Assembly (NCBI GenBank): GCA_030665485.1
Contig: DAOUZV010000021.1
Location: 1 to 12,417 of the forward strand
DNA: 12,417 nucleotides
From: Chloroflexota bacterium
GTDB taxonomy: Bacteria > Chloroflexota > Dehalococcoidia > JABGRK01
Direction: 5' to 3'
In this document: piece after piece, positions 6,103 to 12,417 of the stretch
Layout: each line of letters starts with the position of its first letter
Position numbering within the stretch: position 1 is the first letter of the stretch
Notes under the pieces: model-generated
The model's database searches: none
What the model was told of the DNA's origin: nothing
Seen by the model: only the letters and a program-made list of their open reading frames with translations
Position numbers and translations under genes: made by a program

Positions 6103-7435
6103 TCTGATCTCGCTTTCTATCAGGCCACCACTTGTTTAAGCGCTGTTTTATCTCTTTTTCAAATCCCTCATCTCCAGGATCATAGTAGATATTTCCAGCC
6201 AAAGAATCCGGCAGATGCTGCTGCCCGGAGAAATGTTCATTATAATCGTGATCGTATTTATAGCCCTTGCCGTATCCCTCATTCTTCATGAGCCCGGTTA
6301 CAGCATTACGCAAATGGTGCGGCACGGGATCGTTTCTGCCCGTTTTTACATCGCGTTCAACCTTGGAATAGCCCGTATATAGAGCGTTGCTCTTGGGAGC
6401 AGTTGACAGATAGACAACGACCTCGGCCAGTGCCAGATTGCCCTCAGGCAGGCCGATGAAGTGCAGCGCCTGCTGTGCAGCTATGGCCACCACCAGCGCC
6501 TGCGGGTCGGCCATACCCACATCCTCTGAGGCGAAACGGACCAGTCGACGGCATATGTACAGCGGGTCCTCGCCTGCCTCAAGCATGCGGGCCAGCCAGT
6601 ATAATCCGGCGTCGGGATCGGAGCCGCGCAGCGATTTATGAAGCGCCGATATAAGGTTGTAATGTTCCTCGCCCGCTTTATCGTAAATCATTGAACGGTG
6701 CTGCAGCGCATCCTCTAGGGCTTCAAGCGTAATCTTCCTTATCCCGTTGTTATTAGGCGCAGCGGTATAAACGGATAGCTCTAAAGCGTTTAGCGCCATT
6801 CTGGCATCTCCGTTGGTCATCATCACAAGATGGGCGAGTCCGTTTTCCTTAAGCTGCACTTTGAGACTGCCTAGTCCATTTTCTTTATCAGCTAACGCGC
6901 TTTTAACAATCGTACGTACATTTTCTTCCGTAAGCGCTTTTAAGGTATAAACGCGACATCGTGAAAGCAGCGCCGATATAACCTCAAACGACGGATTTTC
7001 TGTAGTAGCGCCGATCATAGTCACCGTTCCATCTTCAACGTACGGCAACACCGAGTCCTGCTGCACCTTGTTGAAGCGATGGATCTCGTCGATAAAAAGG
7101 ATTGTACGCTTCTGGTACATACCGTATCGGTCTTTGGCCTCGGCGATGATCTTGCGCAGGTCGGTAATAGATGCGCTTACCGCACTTACCTGACTGAAGT
7201 GGGATTTGGTGGTATTGGCAATAATGCGCGCCAAAGTTGTTTTACCACTACCGGGAGGGCCCCAGAAGATGATGGAAATAAGCTGGTCGGATTCTATGGA
7301 CTTGCGCAGCACACGATCTGCCCCCACCAGATGCTCCTGGCCCACAAAATCGGCCAGTGTCCGCGGCCTCATTCTGGCAGCAAGCGGGGCCTCTTTACTG
7401 AGGTGTTGCTCGCGGTAGTGCTCAAAGAGAGTCAT
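6095..7435 (-). CDS. rarA: Replication-associated recombination protein A (RarA/MgsA), AAA+ ATPase
   Basis: A clamp-loader-like AAA+ ATPase that acts at stalled replication forks and interacts with single-strand binding protein in studied bacteria. The 446-aa length is normal. Walker A GPPGSGKTT is at 59-67, Walker B ILFIDEIHR at 112-120 (Asp116, Glu117), the sensor-1 stretch IGATTENPSF at 141-150, and the likely arginine finger is Arg159 in LLSRCR. The C-terminal half shows the helical tetramerisation region and the family tail with HFSGQQHLPD and KWWPDRK. The ATG at 7433-7435 follows the TPR gene's TAA with no gap. A GAGG(GAG) ribosome site lies within the last codons of the TPR gene, so translation is coupled. 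The 3' end overlaps the hydrolase start by 8 nt. All ATPase residues are intact. Confidence 0.96.
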   Translation of the reverse strand: MTLFEHYREQHLSKEAPLAARMRPRTLADFVGQEHLVGADRVLRKSIESDQLISIIFWGPPGSGKTTLARIIANTTKSHFSQVSAVSASITDLRKIIAEAKDRYGMYQKRTILFIDEIHRFNKVQQDSVLPYVEDGTVTMIGATTENPSFEVISALLSRCRVYTLKALTEENVRTIVKSALADKENGLGSLKVQLKENGLAHLVMMTNGDARMALNALELSVYTAAPNNNGIRKITLEALEDALQHRSMIYDKAGEEHYNLISALHKSLRGSDPDAGLYWLARMLEAGEDPLYICRRLVRFASEDVGMADPQALVVAIAAQQALHFIGLPEGNLALAEVVVYLSTAPKSNALYTGYSKVERDVKTGRNDPVPHHLRNAVTGLMKNEGYGKGYKYDHDYNEHFSGQQHLPDSLAGNIYYDPGDEGFEKEIKQRLNKWWPDRKRDQSE

Positions 7436-8428
7436 TTACTCCCTCATCTTGGTTTTTACTGTTTCTATCTGCTTTCTTATCGATTCGGCTTTGCTTTTAG
7501 CTCCCAAATGTTTGTATACATCAAATGCATCTTGATAGCAATCGAAGGCCTTATCCAGTTCACCCTTGGCCAGATAAACACCACCCATACTACCAAGCTG
7601 CGTTGCCTGTCCCAGTCTGTCGTCTATGTGCTCATCTATATCAAACGCCTTATTAATAAGCTCCAATGCTTTATCCAGATCACCTTTGTCCTGATATACA
7701 AGACCCATATTGCCAAGGTCACTGGCCTCGCCCAGTTTTTCCATTATCGATCTGTTAATATCCAGCGCCTGCTGGTGATATTCTAAAGCCTTGTCCAGTT
7801 CACCCTTGGCATGATAGGCAAGACCGATATTGCCAAGATCGCCAGCCTCGCCCAGCTTGCTTGGTATCTCCTGATCTATTTTGAGAGCCTGCTCGAGATA
7901 TCCAAGAGCCTTGTCCGGCTGGCCCATATCCTGATAAACCATGCCTATGTTACCCAGACCTGTTGCTATGCCATCCTTGTCGCCGATCTCTCTATTTATG
8001 TAAAGTGAATGCTCAAGATGCTTGAGCGCATTTTTATGGTCTCCCCTGATACGGGACAGCAGCCCCATATTGCCCAAAACGATAGCCATACCCTGTTTGT
8101 CGTCTACGTCCTCATGTATTATAAGCGCCTGCTTATAATAACGCATGGCCTTCTGCCAATCCTCTCCGAAGTGGTACACCATACCTATATCGCATAAAGC
8201 ATCTGCCTCGCTCTGTCTATCATCTATCAGTTTAGAAATTTTAAGCGACTGTCTGTAATACTTAAGTGCTTGCGTTGCATCACTGTTTTCCCAGTGGTGC
8301 TCCGCTATACCGCTGAGTGCCTTGGCCTCGCCTTTGCGATCGCCCTGCTGCCTGCGATATTTTAGTTCGGCATTTAGGTGGTCCATTGGGGTTGCCTGTG
8401 TTTGCTCCATACTTACATCGTCACTCAT
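7436..8428 (-). CDS. TPR-repeat protein, seven 40-residue repeats
   Basis: A 330-aa protein that is almost entirely tetratricopeptide repeat, with no enzyme domain, signal peptide or membrane segment, so a cytoplasmic scaffold or interaction protein is likely. After a polar lead of 36 residues there are exactly seven 40-residue units (37-76 through 277-316), each of the form xLGNIGxVYxxKGxLDKALxxYxQALxI, and a 14-residue basic tail. The 40-residue period is that of the long TPR type found in kinesin light chain and GPSM/Rapsyn-like proteins, longer than the classical 34. A GTG eight codons upstream (8450-8452) is also in frame. GGAGG at 8434-8438 lies 5 nt before the ATG at 8426-8428, which settles the start. 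It heads the TPR-rarA-hydrolase cluster and abuts rarA (TAA then ATG). The partner is unknown; the coupling to rarA may mean shared expression only. Confidence 0.92.
   Translation of the reverse strand: MSDDVSMEQTQATPMDHLNAELKYRRQQGDRKGEAKALSGIAEHHWENSDATQALKYYRQSLKISKLIDDRQSEADALCDIGMVYHFGEDWQKAMRYYKQALIIHEDVDDKQGMAIVLGNMGLLSRIRGDHKNALKHLEHSLYINREIGDKDGIATGLGNIGMVYQDMGQPDKALGYLEQALKIDQEIPSKLGEAGDLGNIGLAYHAKGELDKALEYHQQALDINRSIMEKLGEASDLGNMGLVYQDKGDLDKALELINKAFDIDEHIDDRLGQATQLGSMGGVYLAKGELDKAFDCYQDAFDVYKHLGAKSKAESIRKQIETVKTKMRE
7481..8320 (-). repeat. Seven in-frame 120-bp coding repeats of the TPR gene
   Basis: The seven 40-residue TPR units are also visible as a 120-bp period at the DNA level. 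Neighbouring units in the middle and 3' part are the most alike: compare 7670-7739 with 7790-7859, both of which encode the LDKAL and LGNIG blocks. The minus-strand blocks encoding KGELDKAL recur almost unchanged. The units have diverged enough that a recent array expansion is unlikely. Confidence 0.8.
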
Positions 8429-8454
8429 AATAACCTCCAAACCGCCAAGCACTT

Positions 8455-8489
8455 TAATGCTTGAATCCTATGTATAGTTTAAAGCATTA
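8455..8489. repeat. 8-bp inverted repeat in the TPR-cluster leader
   Basis: TAATGCTT (8455-8462) and AAGCATTA (8482-8489) form a perfect 8-bp inverted repeat with a 19-nt spacer. One arm overlaps the -10 element of the proposed TPR-cluster promoter and the other lies in the expected leader. It could be a regulator-binding site or a leader hairpin, or it may be chance in AT-rich DNA. Confidence 0.4.
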
Positions 8490-8514
8490 TAAGAGATATT
8501 AACAACTATTTACA
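8486..8514 (-). promoter_or_regulatory. Candidate promoter of the TPR-rarA-hydrolase cluster
   Basis: The minus strand has a perfect TATAAT (8486-8491) with a weak -35-like TGTAAA (8509-8514) at 17-nt spacing. A start near 8479 would give a leader of about 50 nt before the TPR ATG. It lies just downstream of the proposed rpoC terminator, where a new transcription unit would be expected. Confidence 0.5.
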
Positions 8515-8517
8515 CAC

Positions 8518-8562
8518 AAAAACAGCGCGCCTGAAATGAACTCATAGTAACAAAGCACGCTA
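8518..8562 (-). terminator. Probable rho-independent terminator of rpoC
   Basis: On the minus strand, TAGCGTGCTT (8553-8562) pairs with AGGCGCGCTG (8523-8532), counting three G-U pairs, around a loop of about 20 nt. TTTTT (8518-8522) follows directly. It lies about 65 nt after the rpoC stop and before the TPR promoter. The loop is long and the stem moderate, so the call is tentative. Confidence 0.5.
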
Positions 8563-8575
8563 GTCTCGTAACATA

Positions 8576-8611
8576 AAGGGGAAACACGGAAATATCAAAA
8601 CGTCTCCCCTT
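8576..8611. other. Second stem-loop in the rpoC 3' region
   Basis: AAGGGGA (8576-8582) and TCCCCTT (8605-8611) form a 7-bp stem with a 22-nt loop, 16 nt after the rpoC stop. On the minus strand only three T residues follow, so it is a weak terminator in that direction. On the plus strand an AATTATTTTT tract follows, but no plus-strand gene needs it. It may be an RNA 3'-end stabiliser or help end rpoC transcription. No further signal was seen in the rest of the 198-nt gap. Confidence 0.35.
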
Positions 8612-8626
8612 AATTATTTTTAACAG

Positions 8627-11600
8627 CTATTCTTTCGCAGTATCCTCCGGATCAGCAACTTCCTGAACGATCTCGGCTACTTCCTCATACATACTGGCAT
8701 CAGGAGTAAACTCTCCTCCCATCAACTTTTCCGCTTCCAACTCTATCTCCACTTCCAGATCGGCCTTGGACTCGGCATCCAACTCCATCTCTTCGTCTTC
8801 CGGCAATACTTCTGGCTCATACTCCTCAGGTGACAGGCAGCGGGCCGGTATCAGTTTGCCGATTATCACGTTCTCTTTGAGCCCCAGCAGGTTGTCGGTA
8901 CGACCTACCACCGCGGCCTCGGTAAGCACCCTAGTTGTCTCTTGGAATGATGCAGCCGCAAGAAAGCTCTCAGTAGAAAGCGATGCCTTGGTTACGCCCA
9001 GCAGTACGGTTTGTGCCGTAGCGGGCTCATTGCCTTCTTCCAATACTCTGGCGTTTTCATCTTCATAGCGAAATCTGTCTATCAGATCAGAAGGAAGGAA
9101 ACCAGTGTCTCCAGGCAAATCGATGCGAACCTTACGCAGCATCTGGCGGACGATAACCTCAATATGTTTATCGTTAATTGTCACGCCCTGAGAACGGTAC
9201 ACCTTTTGCACCTCGTTCACCATATAGCGCTGCACCGCCTCCCGGCCCTGGATACGCAGAATATCCTGAGGATTGAGAGGGCCTTTTGTAAGCTCTTGCC
9301 CAGCTTCAACCTTGGCGCCGTTCTCCACAAAAATCTGAGCCGTTGCTGGAATGGGATAATCCCTCTCCTCACTTTCCTCATACACAATCGATATTCTTTT
9401 GCTCCTACCCTTACCCTCAACCACTACCTTGCCGCCCACCGTGGCAAGAATAGGAAGACTGACAGACGTTTTTTTCTTTTTCGTTTTTTTCTCTTCCACT
9501 GCAGCCAGTTGATCGCCCGCCTCCACTTCTTGACCGTCATTAACTTGTATTTTGTATCCGGATGGCACAGTATACTCATCGCGATAGAGCTGCGAACTGG
9601 ATAGCTTGATCTTTCGTCCTTCACCAGCGTGTAGAACCTCAACCACGCCATCTATCTCGGAAATTACCGCCTGGCCCTTTGGCGAACGAGCCTCAAACAG
9701 CTCCTCAACCCTGGGCAAACCACTGGTGATATCAAGACCAGCCACACCCCCGGTATGGAATGTGCGCATTGTTAACTGAGTACCCGGCTCGCCGATACTT
9801 TGAGCGGCAATAACGCCAACTGCCTCACCGAGCCTGACCATTTTCCCTGATGCCGGGGCTCTGCCATAGCACAGTTGACAAAGGCCTCTCTTGGCCAAAC
9901 ATGTGAGAGCCGACCTGACCAAGATGCTGGTAATTCCAGCAGCTTTGATCTGAGCGATTTTGTCCTCGTCTATCTCTTCGTTATAATCAACAATCGTCTT
10001 TTTGGTTTTGGGATGTACAACGGGCGATACCGCAACACGGCCAATCAACCTTTCGGCTAAGGAAGCAACAAGTTCGTTATCAGTCTGATCTTCCACCCAT
10101 ATGCCAGTAGTTGATCCACAATCATCCTCAAGTATGATTACATCCTGAGAAACGTCGATCAGCCGTCTGGTAAGGTAGCCACTGTCTGCCGTTCTCAGTG
10201 CCGTATCTGCCAGACCCTTGCGGGCACCGTGAGTGGAGATGAAGTAATCCAGTACGCTGAGTCCATCTCTAAAGCTGGCTTTGATGGGCAACTCCATAAT
10301 CCTTCCCGAAGGGTCGGTCATAAGACCGCGCATTGCGGCCATCTGCCTGATCTGGGCGATATTACCTTTAGCTCCAGAAGTTGCCATCATATAAATAGAG
10401 CCACTCCTGTTAAGCATCCCCTGAATGGCCTCGGTCATCTTGTCGGTAGCATCGGTCCACACCGCAACGGCTCTGTTATAACGCTCCTGATCGGTAACCA
10501 TGCCACGCTGATACTGCTTATCGTTTTCGGTTATCTGCGCGTCTGCTTCCTTTAGAATCTCTCCTTTGGTTGGAGGGACTTCCACATCACTCATGGCCAT
10601 AGTGATACCGGATTTGGTGGCATAGTGAAAACCAAGCTCTTTTATGCGGTCTAGCATCTCGGCAGTCTCAAGCTCACCTATATGCTGATGGCATTGTATT
10701 ACTATTTTTTTGAGCTGAGACTTATCTATGGCCTTGTTATAGTAACCCATTTCATCAGGTATTACTTCATTAAAAATAATGCGACCCACGGTGGTTTTAA
10801 TCATTTCACCATCGGGTTTTCTAACGTTGATCTCGGCGCCAAGCTCAACTACATCCAGATCATAGGCCAGCCTTGCCTGATCGTAATCGGCAAAAACCAT
10901 AGCCTCGCCCTTAGCGCCCGGTTTGGTCAGCGTGAGGTAATAGCAGCCAAACACCATATCAAGCGTAGGTGCTACAAGCGGATCACCGGAGCTTGGTGAA
11001 AGCATATTGTAAACACTGAGCATGGCAGTACGAGCCTCTTTAACTGCAGCACGCGATAGAGGGACGTGTACTGCCATTTGGTCTCCGTCAAAATCAGCGT
11101 TGAACGCGGTACATACCAGTGGGTGTAACTGAATAGCACTGCCATCAACCAATATCGGCTCAAACGCCTGAAGCCCTAAGCGGTGCAGCGTTGGCGCACG
11201 GTTGAGCAAAACTGGACGCTCTTTGATCACTTCCTCGAGAATATCCCAAACCTCGGGGCGTCCCTGCTCTTCGATACGCTTGGCGCTCTTTATATTCTGC
11301 GCCAGCCCCATAGACACTAACCGATGCATTACAAACGGTTTGAACAGCTCCACCGCCATGCGCTTGGGCAATCCGCATTGATGCAGCTTGAGCTCAGGCC
11401 CAACGATAATAACCGAGCGTCCACTGTAATCAACCCTCTTACCCAGAAGGTTCTGACGGAATCGCCCCTGCTTACCGCGGAGCATGTCTGATAGCGACTT
11501 GAGCTTGTGGTTGCTGCTGGTAGTGATTGCTCGACCACGGCGTCCGTTATCAATAAGAGAGTCAACAGCTTCCTGTAGCATCCTCTTCTCGTTACGAATT

Positions 11601-12417
11601 ATTATTTCCGGCGCACCCAAAGTGAGCAACCGACGCAGTCTATTGTTTCTATTAATAACACGCCGATAAAGATCGTTCAGATCGCTTGTGGCAAAACGGC
11701 CGCCGTCAAGTTGAACCATAGGGCGCAGCTCTGGAGGTAATACCGGAAGCACGGAGGTGATCATCCACTCCGGCTTGTTACCACTCTTACGGAAAGCTTC
11801 AACCACCTTAAGGCGCTTCGTTGCCTTCTTGCGACGCTGGCCTGAGGTTGAATGAATTTCTTTGTGCAGAAAAACGCTAAGCTCGTCAAGATTGACAGGG
11901 CCCATGCAATCCAAAATGGCTTCAGCGCCGGTGCCGGCCTTAAAAACACTACCGTATTTCAACCTAAGGTCATGATACTGACCATCGGTAATTATCATCA
12001 TTGGCTGCAGGCTCCGTAGTTCATCCACCTTGGCCTTTATTCCTTCTCTTATGGACTCAGGTGTCGGCGCCGGTTCATTTTCCAGCCTGTCTATTTCATT
12101 GGCAACTTCCTGCTGCAACTGCTCGATCTTGGCATCTGCCTTATCAACGATCTCCTGCCTGGCCACAGTGAATTTCGCCTCCAACTCATCTATCTTCGCT
12201 TTTGCCTTCTGCTGAACCTTATCAATATGAGCTTGAGTAACTTCCTCGCCATCGGCAACCAGAACTTCTTCAGTAAAAACAACCGCCTCCGATACCGCAC
12301 TGCCCAACGACGCACTCAACGTTTCCTCTACCGAGGCAACTTGAGACATTATTTCATTAACCAACTTCGACAGTTCATCATCAGCACGTTTTCTACCTTT
12401 TTCCCTCTCAAGTTCAA
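8627..12417 (-). CDS. rpoC: RNA polymerase beta' subunit (N-terminus outside window)
   Basis: The catalytic beta' subunit of RNA polymerase. The frame stays open to the right edge, so the TTG at 12362-12364 is not the start; the N-terminal zinc ribbon and first conserved block lie outside. Numbered from that TTG (1245 residues), the first visible universal block is KPEWMITSVLPVLPPELRP from residue 197. The metal-binding loop NADFDGD is at 422-428, with Asp424, Asp426 and Asp428 holding the active-site magnesium. A second zinc site uses Cys749, Cys822, Cys829 and Cys832, and the trigger-loop block MRTFHTGG is at 866-873. A charged, probably coiled-coil insertion spans about 44-120. The C-terminus is a strongly acidic tail from about 1177. 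The stop is TAG at 8627-8629. By the usual bacterial order rpoB should lie just beyond the right edge. Confidence 0.98.
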   Translation of the reverse strand, partial: ELEREKGRKRADDELSKLVNEIMSQVASVEETLSASLGSAVSEAVVFTEEVLVADGEEVTQAHIDKVQQKAKAKIDELEAKFTVARQEIVDKADAKIEQLQQEVANEIDRLENEPAPTPESIREGIKAKVDELRSLQPMMIITDGQYHDLRLKYGSVFKAGTGAEAILDCMGPVNLDELSVFLHKEIHSTSGQRRKKATKRLKVVEAFRKSGNKPEWMITSVLPVLPPELRPMVQLDGGRFATSDLNDLYRRVINRNNRLRRLLTLGAPEIIIRNEKRMLQEAVDSLIDNGRRGRAITTSSNHKLKSLSDMLRGKQGRFRQNLLGKRVDYSGRSVIIVGPELKLHQCGLPKRMAVELFKPFVMHRLVSMGLAQNIKSAKRIEEQGRPEVWDILEEVIKERPVLLNRAPTLHRLGLQAFEPILVDGSAIQLHPLVCTAFNADFDGDQMAVHVPLSRAAVKEARTAMLSVYNMLSPSSGDPLVAPTLDMVFGCYYLTLTKPGAKGEAMVFADYDQARLAYDLDVVELGAEINVRKPDGEMIKTTVGRIIFNEVIPDEMGYYNKAIDKSQLKKIVIQCHQHIGELETAEMLDRIKELGFHYATKSGITMAMSDVEVPPTKGEILKEADAQITENDKQYQRGMVTDQERYNRAVAVWTDATDKMTEAIQGMLNRSGSIYMMATSGAKGNIAQIRQMAAMRGLMTDPSGRIMELPIKASFRDGLSVLDYFISTHGARKGLADTALRTADSGYLTRRLIDVSQDVIILEDDCGSTTGIWVEDQTDNELVASLAERLIGRVAVSPVVHPKTKKTIVDYNEEIDEDKIAQIKAAGITSILVRSALTCLAKRGLCQLCYGRAPASGKMVRLGEAVGVIAAQSIGEPGTQLTMRTFHTGGVAGLDITSGLPRVEELFEARSPKGQAVISEIDGVVEVLHAGEGRKIKLSSSQLYRDEYTVPSGYKIQVNDGQEVEAGDQLAAVEEKKTKKKKTSVSLPILATVGGKVVVEGKGRSKRISIVYEESEERDYPIPATAQIFVENGAKVEAGQELTKGPLNPQDILRIQGREAVQRYMVNEVQKVYRSQGVTINDKHIEVIVRQMLRKVRIDLPGDTGFLPSDLIDRFRYEDENARVLEEGNEPATAQTVLLGVTKASLSTESFLAAASFQETTRVLTEAAVVGRTDNLLGLKENVIIGKLIPARCLSPEEYEPEVLPEDEEMELDAESKADLEVEIELEAEKLMGGEFTPDASMYEEVAEIVQEVADPEDTAKE

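Noticed and set aside
7079..7786. A 235-aa open frame on the plus strand across the rarA and TPR genes
   Set aside because: It is antisense to two confident genes. Its length and periodic look come from the 120-bp TPR repeat read backwards, and its product has no recognisable domain.
7481..8320. Regular 120-bp repeats that might suggest a CRISPR-like or satellite array
   Set aside because: The units are diverged, have no spacers, stay in frame and encode canonical TPR helices, so they are coding repeats.
9011..9604. A 197-aa open frame on the plus strand inside rpoC
   Set aside because: It lies fully antisense to conserved rpoC sequence, has no ribosome site of note and shows no domain; it is a shadow of codon bias.

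Overview
The window is about 12.4 kb of ordinary bacterial chromosome with roughly half G+C and dense gene packing. It holds eight protein genes, two of them cut by the window edges, and two tRNA genes. Everything except the first gene lies on the minus strand. The gene set (RNA polymerase beta', RarA, LspA, an RluA-family pseudouridine synthase, a DUF362 protein and GltX), the base composition and the frequent AUA isoleucine codons are compatible with a Chloroflexota / Dehalococcoidia-like bacterium. That taxonomic guess is impression-level and has not been tested by a search.

Layout, left to right. (1) 1-1238, plus strand: the 3' part of an ABC exporter subunit with a fused membrane domain and ATPase. 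(2) 1242-1288: a strong stem-loop that can act as a two-way terminator between the ABC gene and the converging tRNA genes. (3) 1295-1493: tRNA-Glu(CUC) and tRNA-Gln(CUG), both minus strand with encoded CCA, behind their own extended -10 promoter. (4) 1497-5395: a tight minus-strand cluster transcribed lspA > rluD-like > DUF362 gene > gltX, with gaps of 6, 6 and 26 nt. (5) 5458-8428: a second tight cluster transcribed TPR gene > rarA > alpha/beta hydrolase, with a TAA-ATG abutment and an 8-nt overlap. (6) 8429-8626: an intergenic region with the probable rpoC terminator and the promoter of the TPR cluster. (7) 8627-12417: rpoC, missing its N-terminus beyond the right edge.

Functionally, most of this is core information processing: transcription (rpoC), ribosome modification (rluD-like), tRNA charging (gltX with tRNA-Glu and tRNA-Gln next to it) and replication-fork maintenance (rarA). 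Lipoprotein maturation (lspA) and one exporter add to it. The most attractive biological point is that gltX is followed directly by the genes for both tRNAs that a non-discriminating glutamyl-tRNA synthetase would charge. The least understood genes are the DUF362 protein inside the lspA-gltX cluster and the seven-repeat TPR protein coupled to rarA.

I saw no mobile element, CRISPR array, phage gene, toxin-antitoxin pair or recognisable defence system, and no convincing undescribed system. The findings below are modest second-look items.
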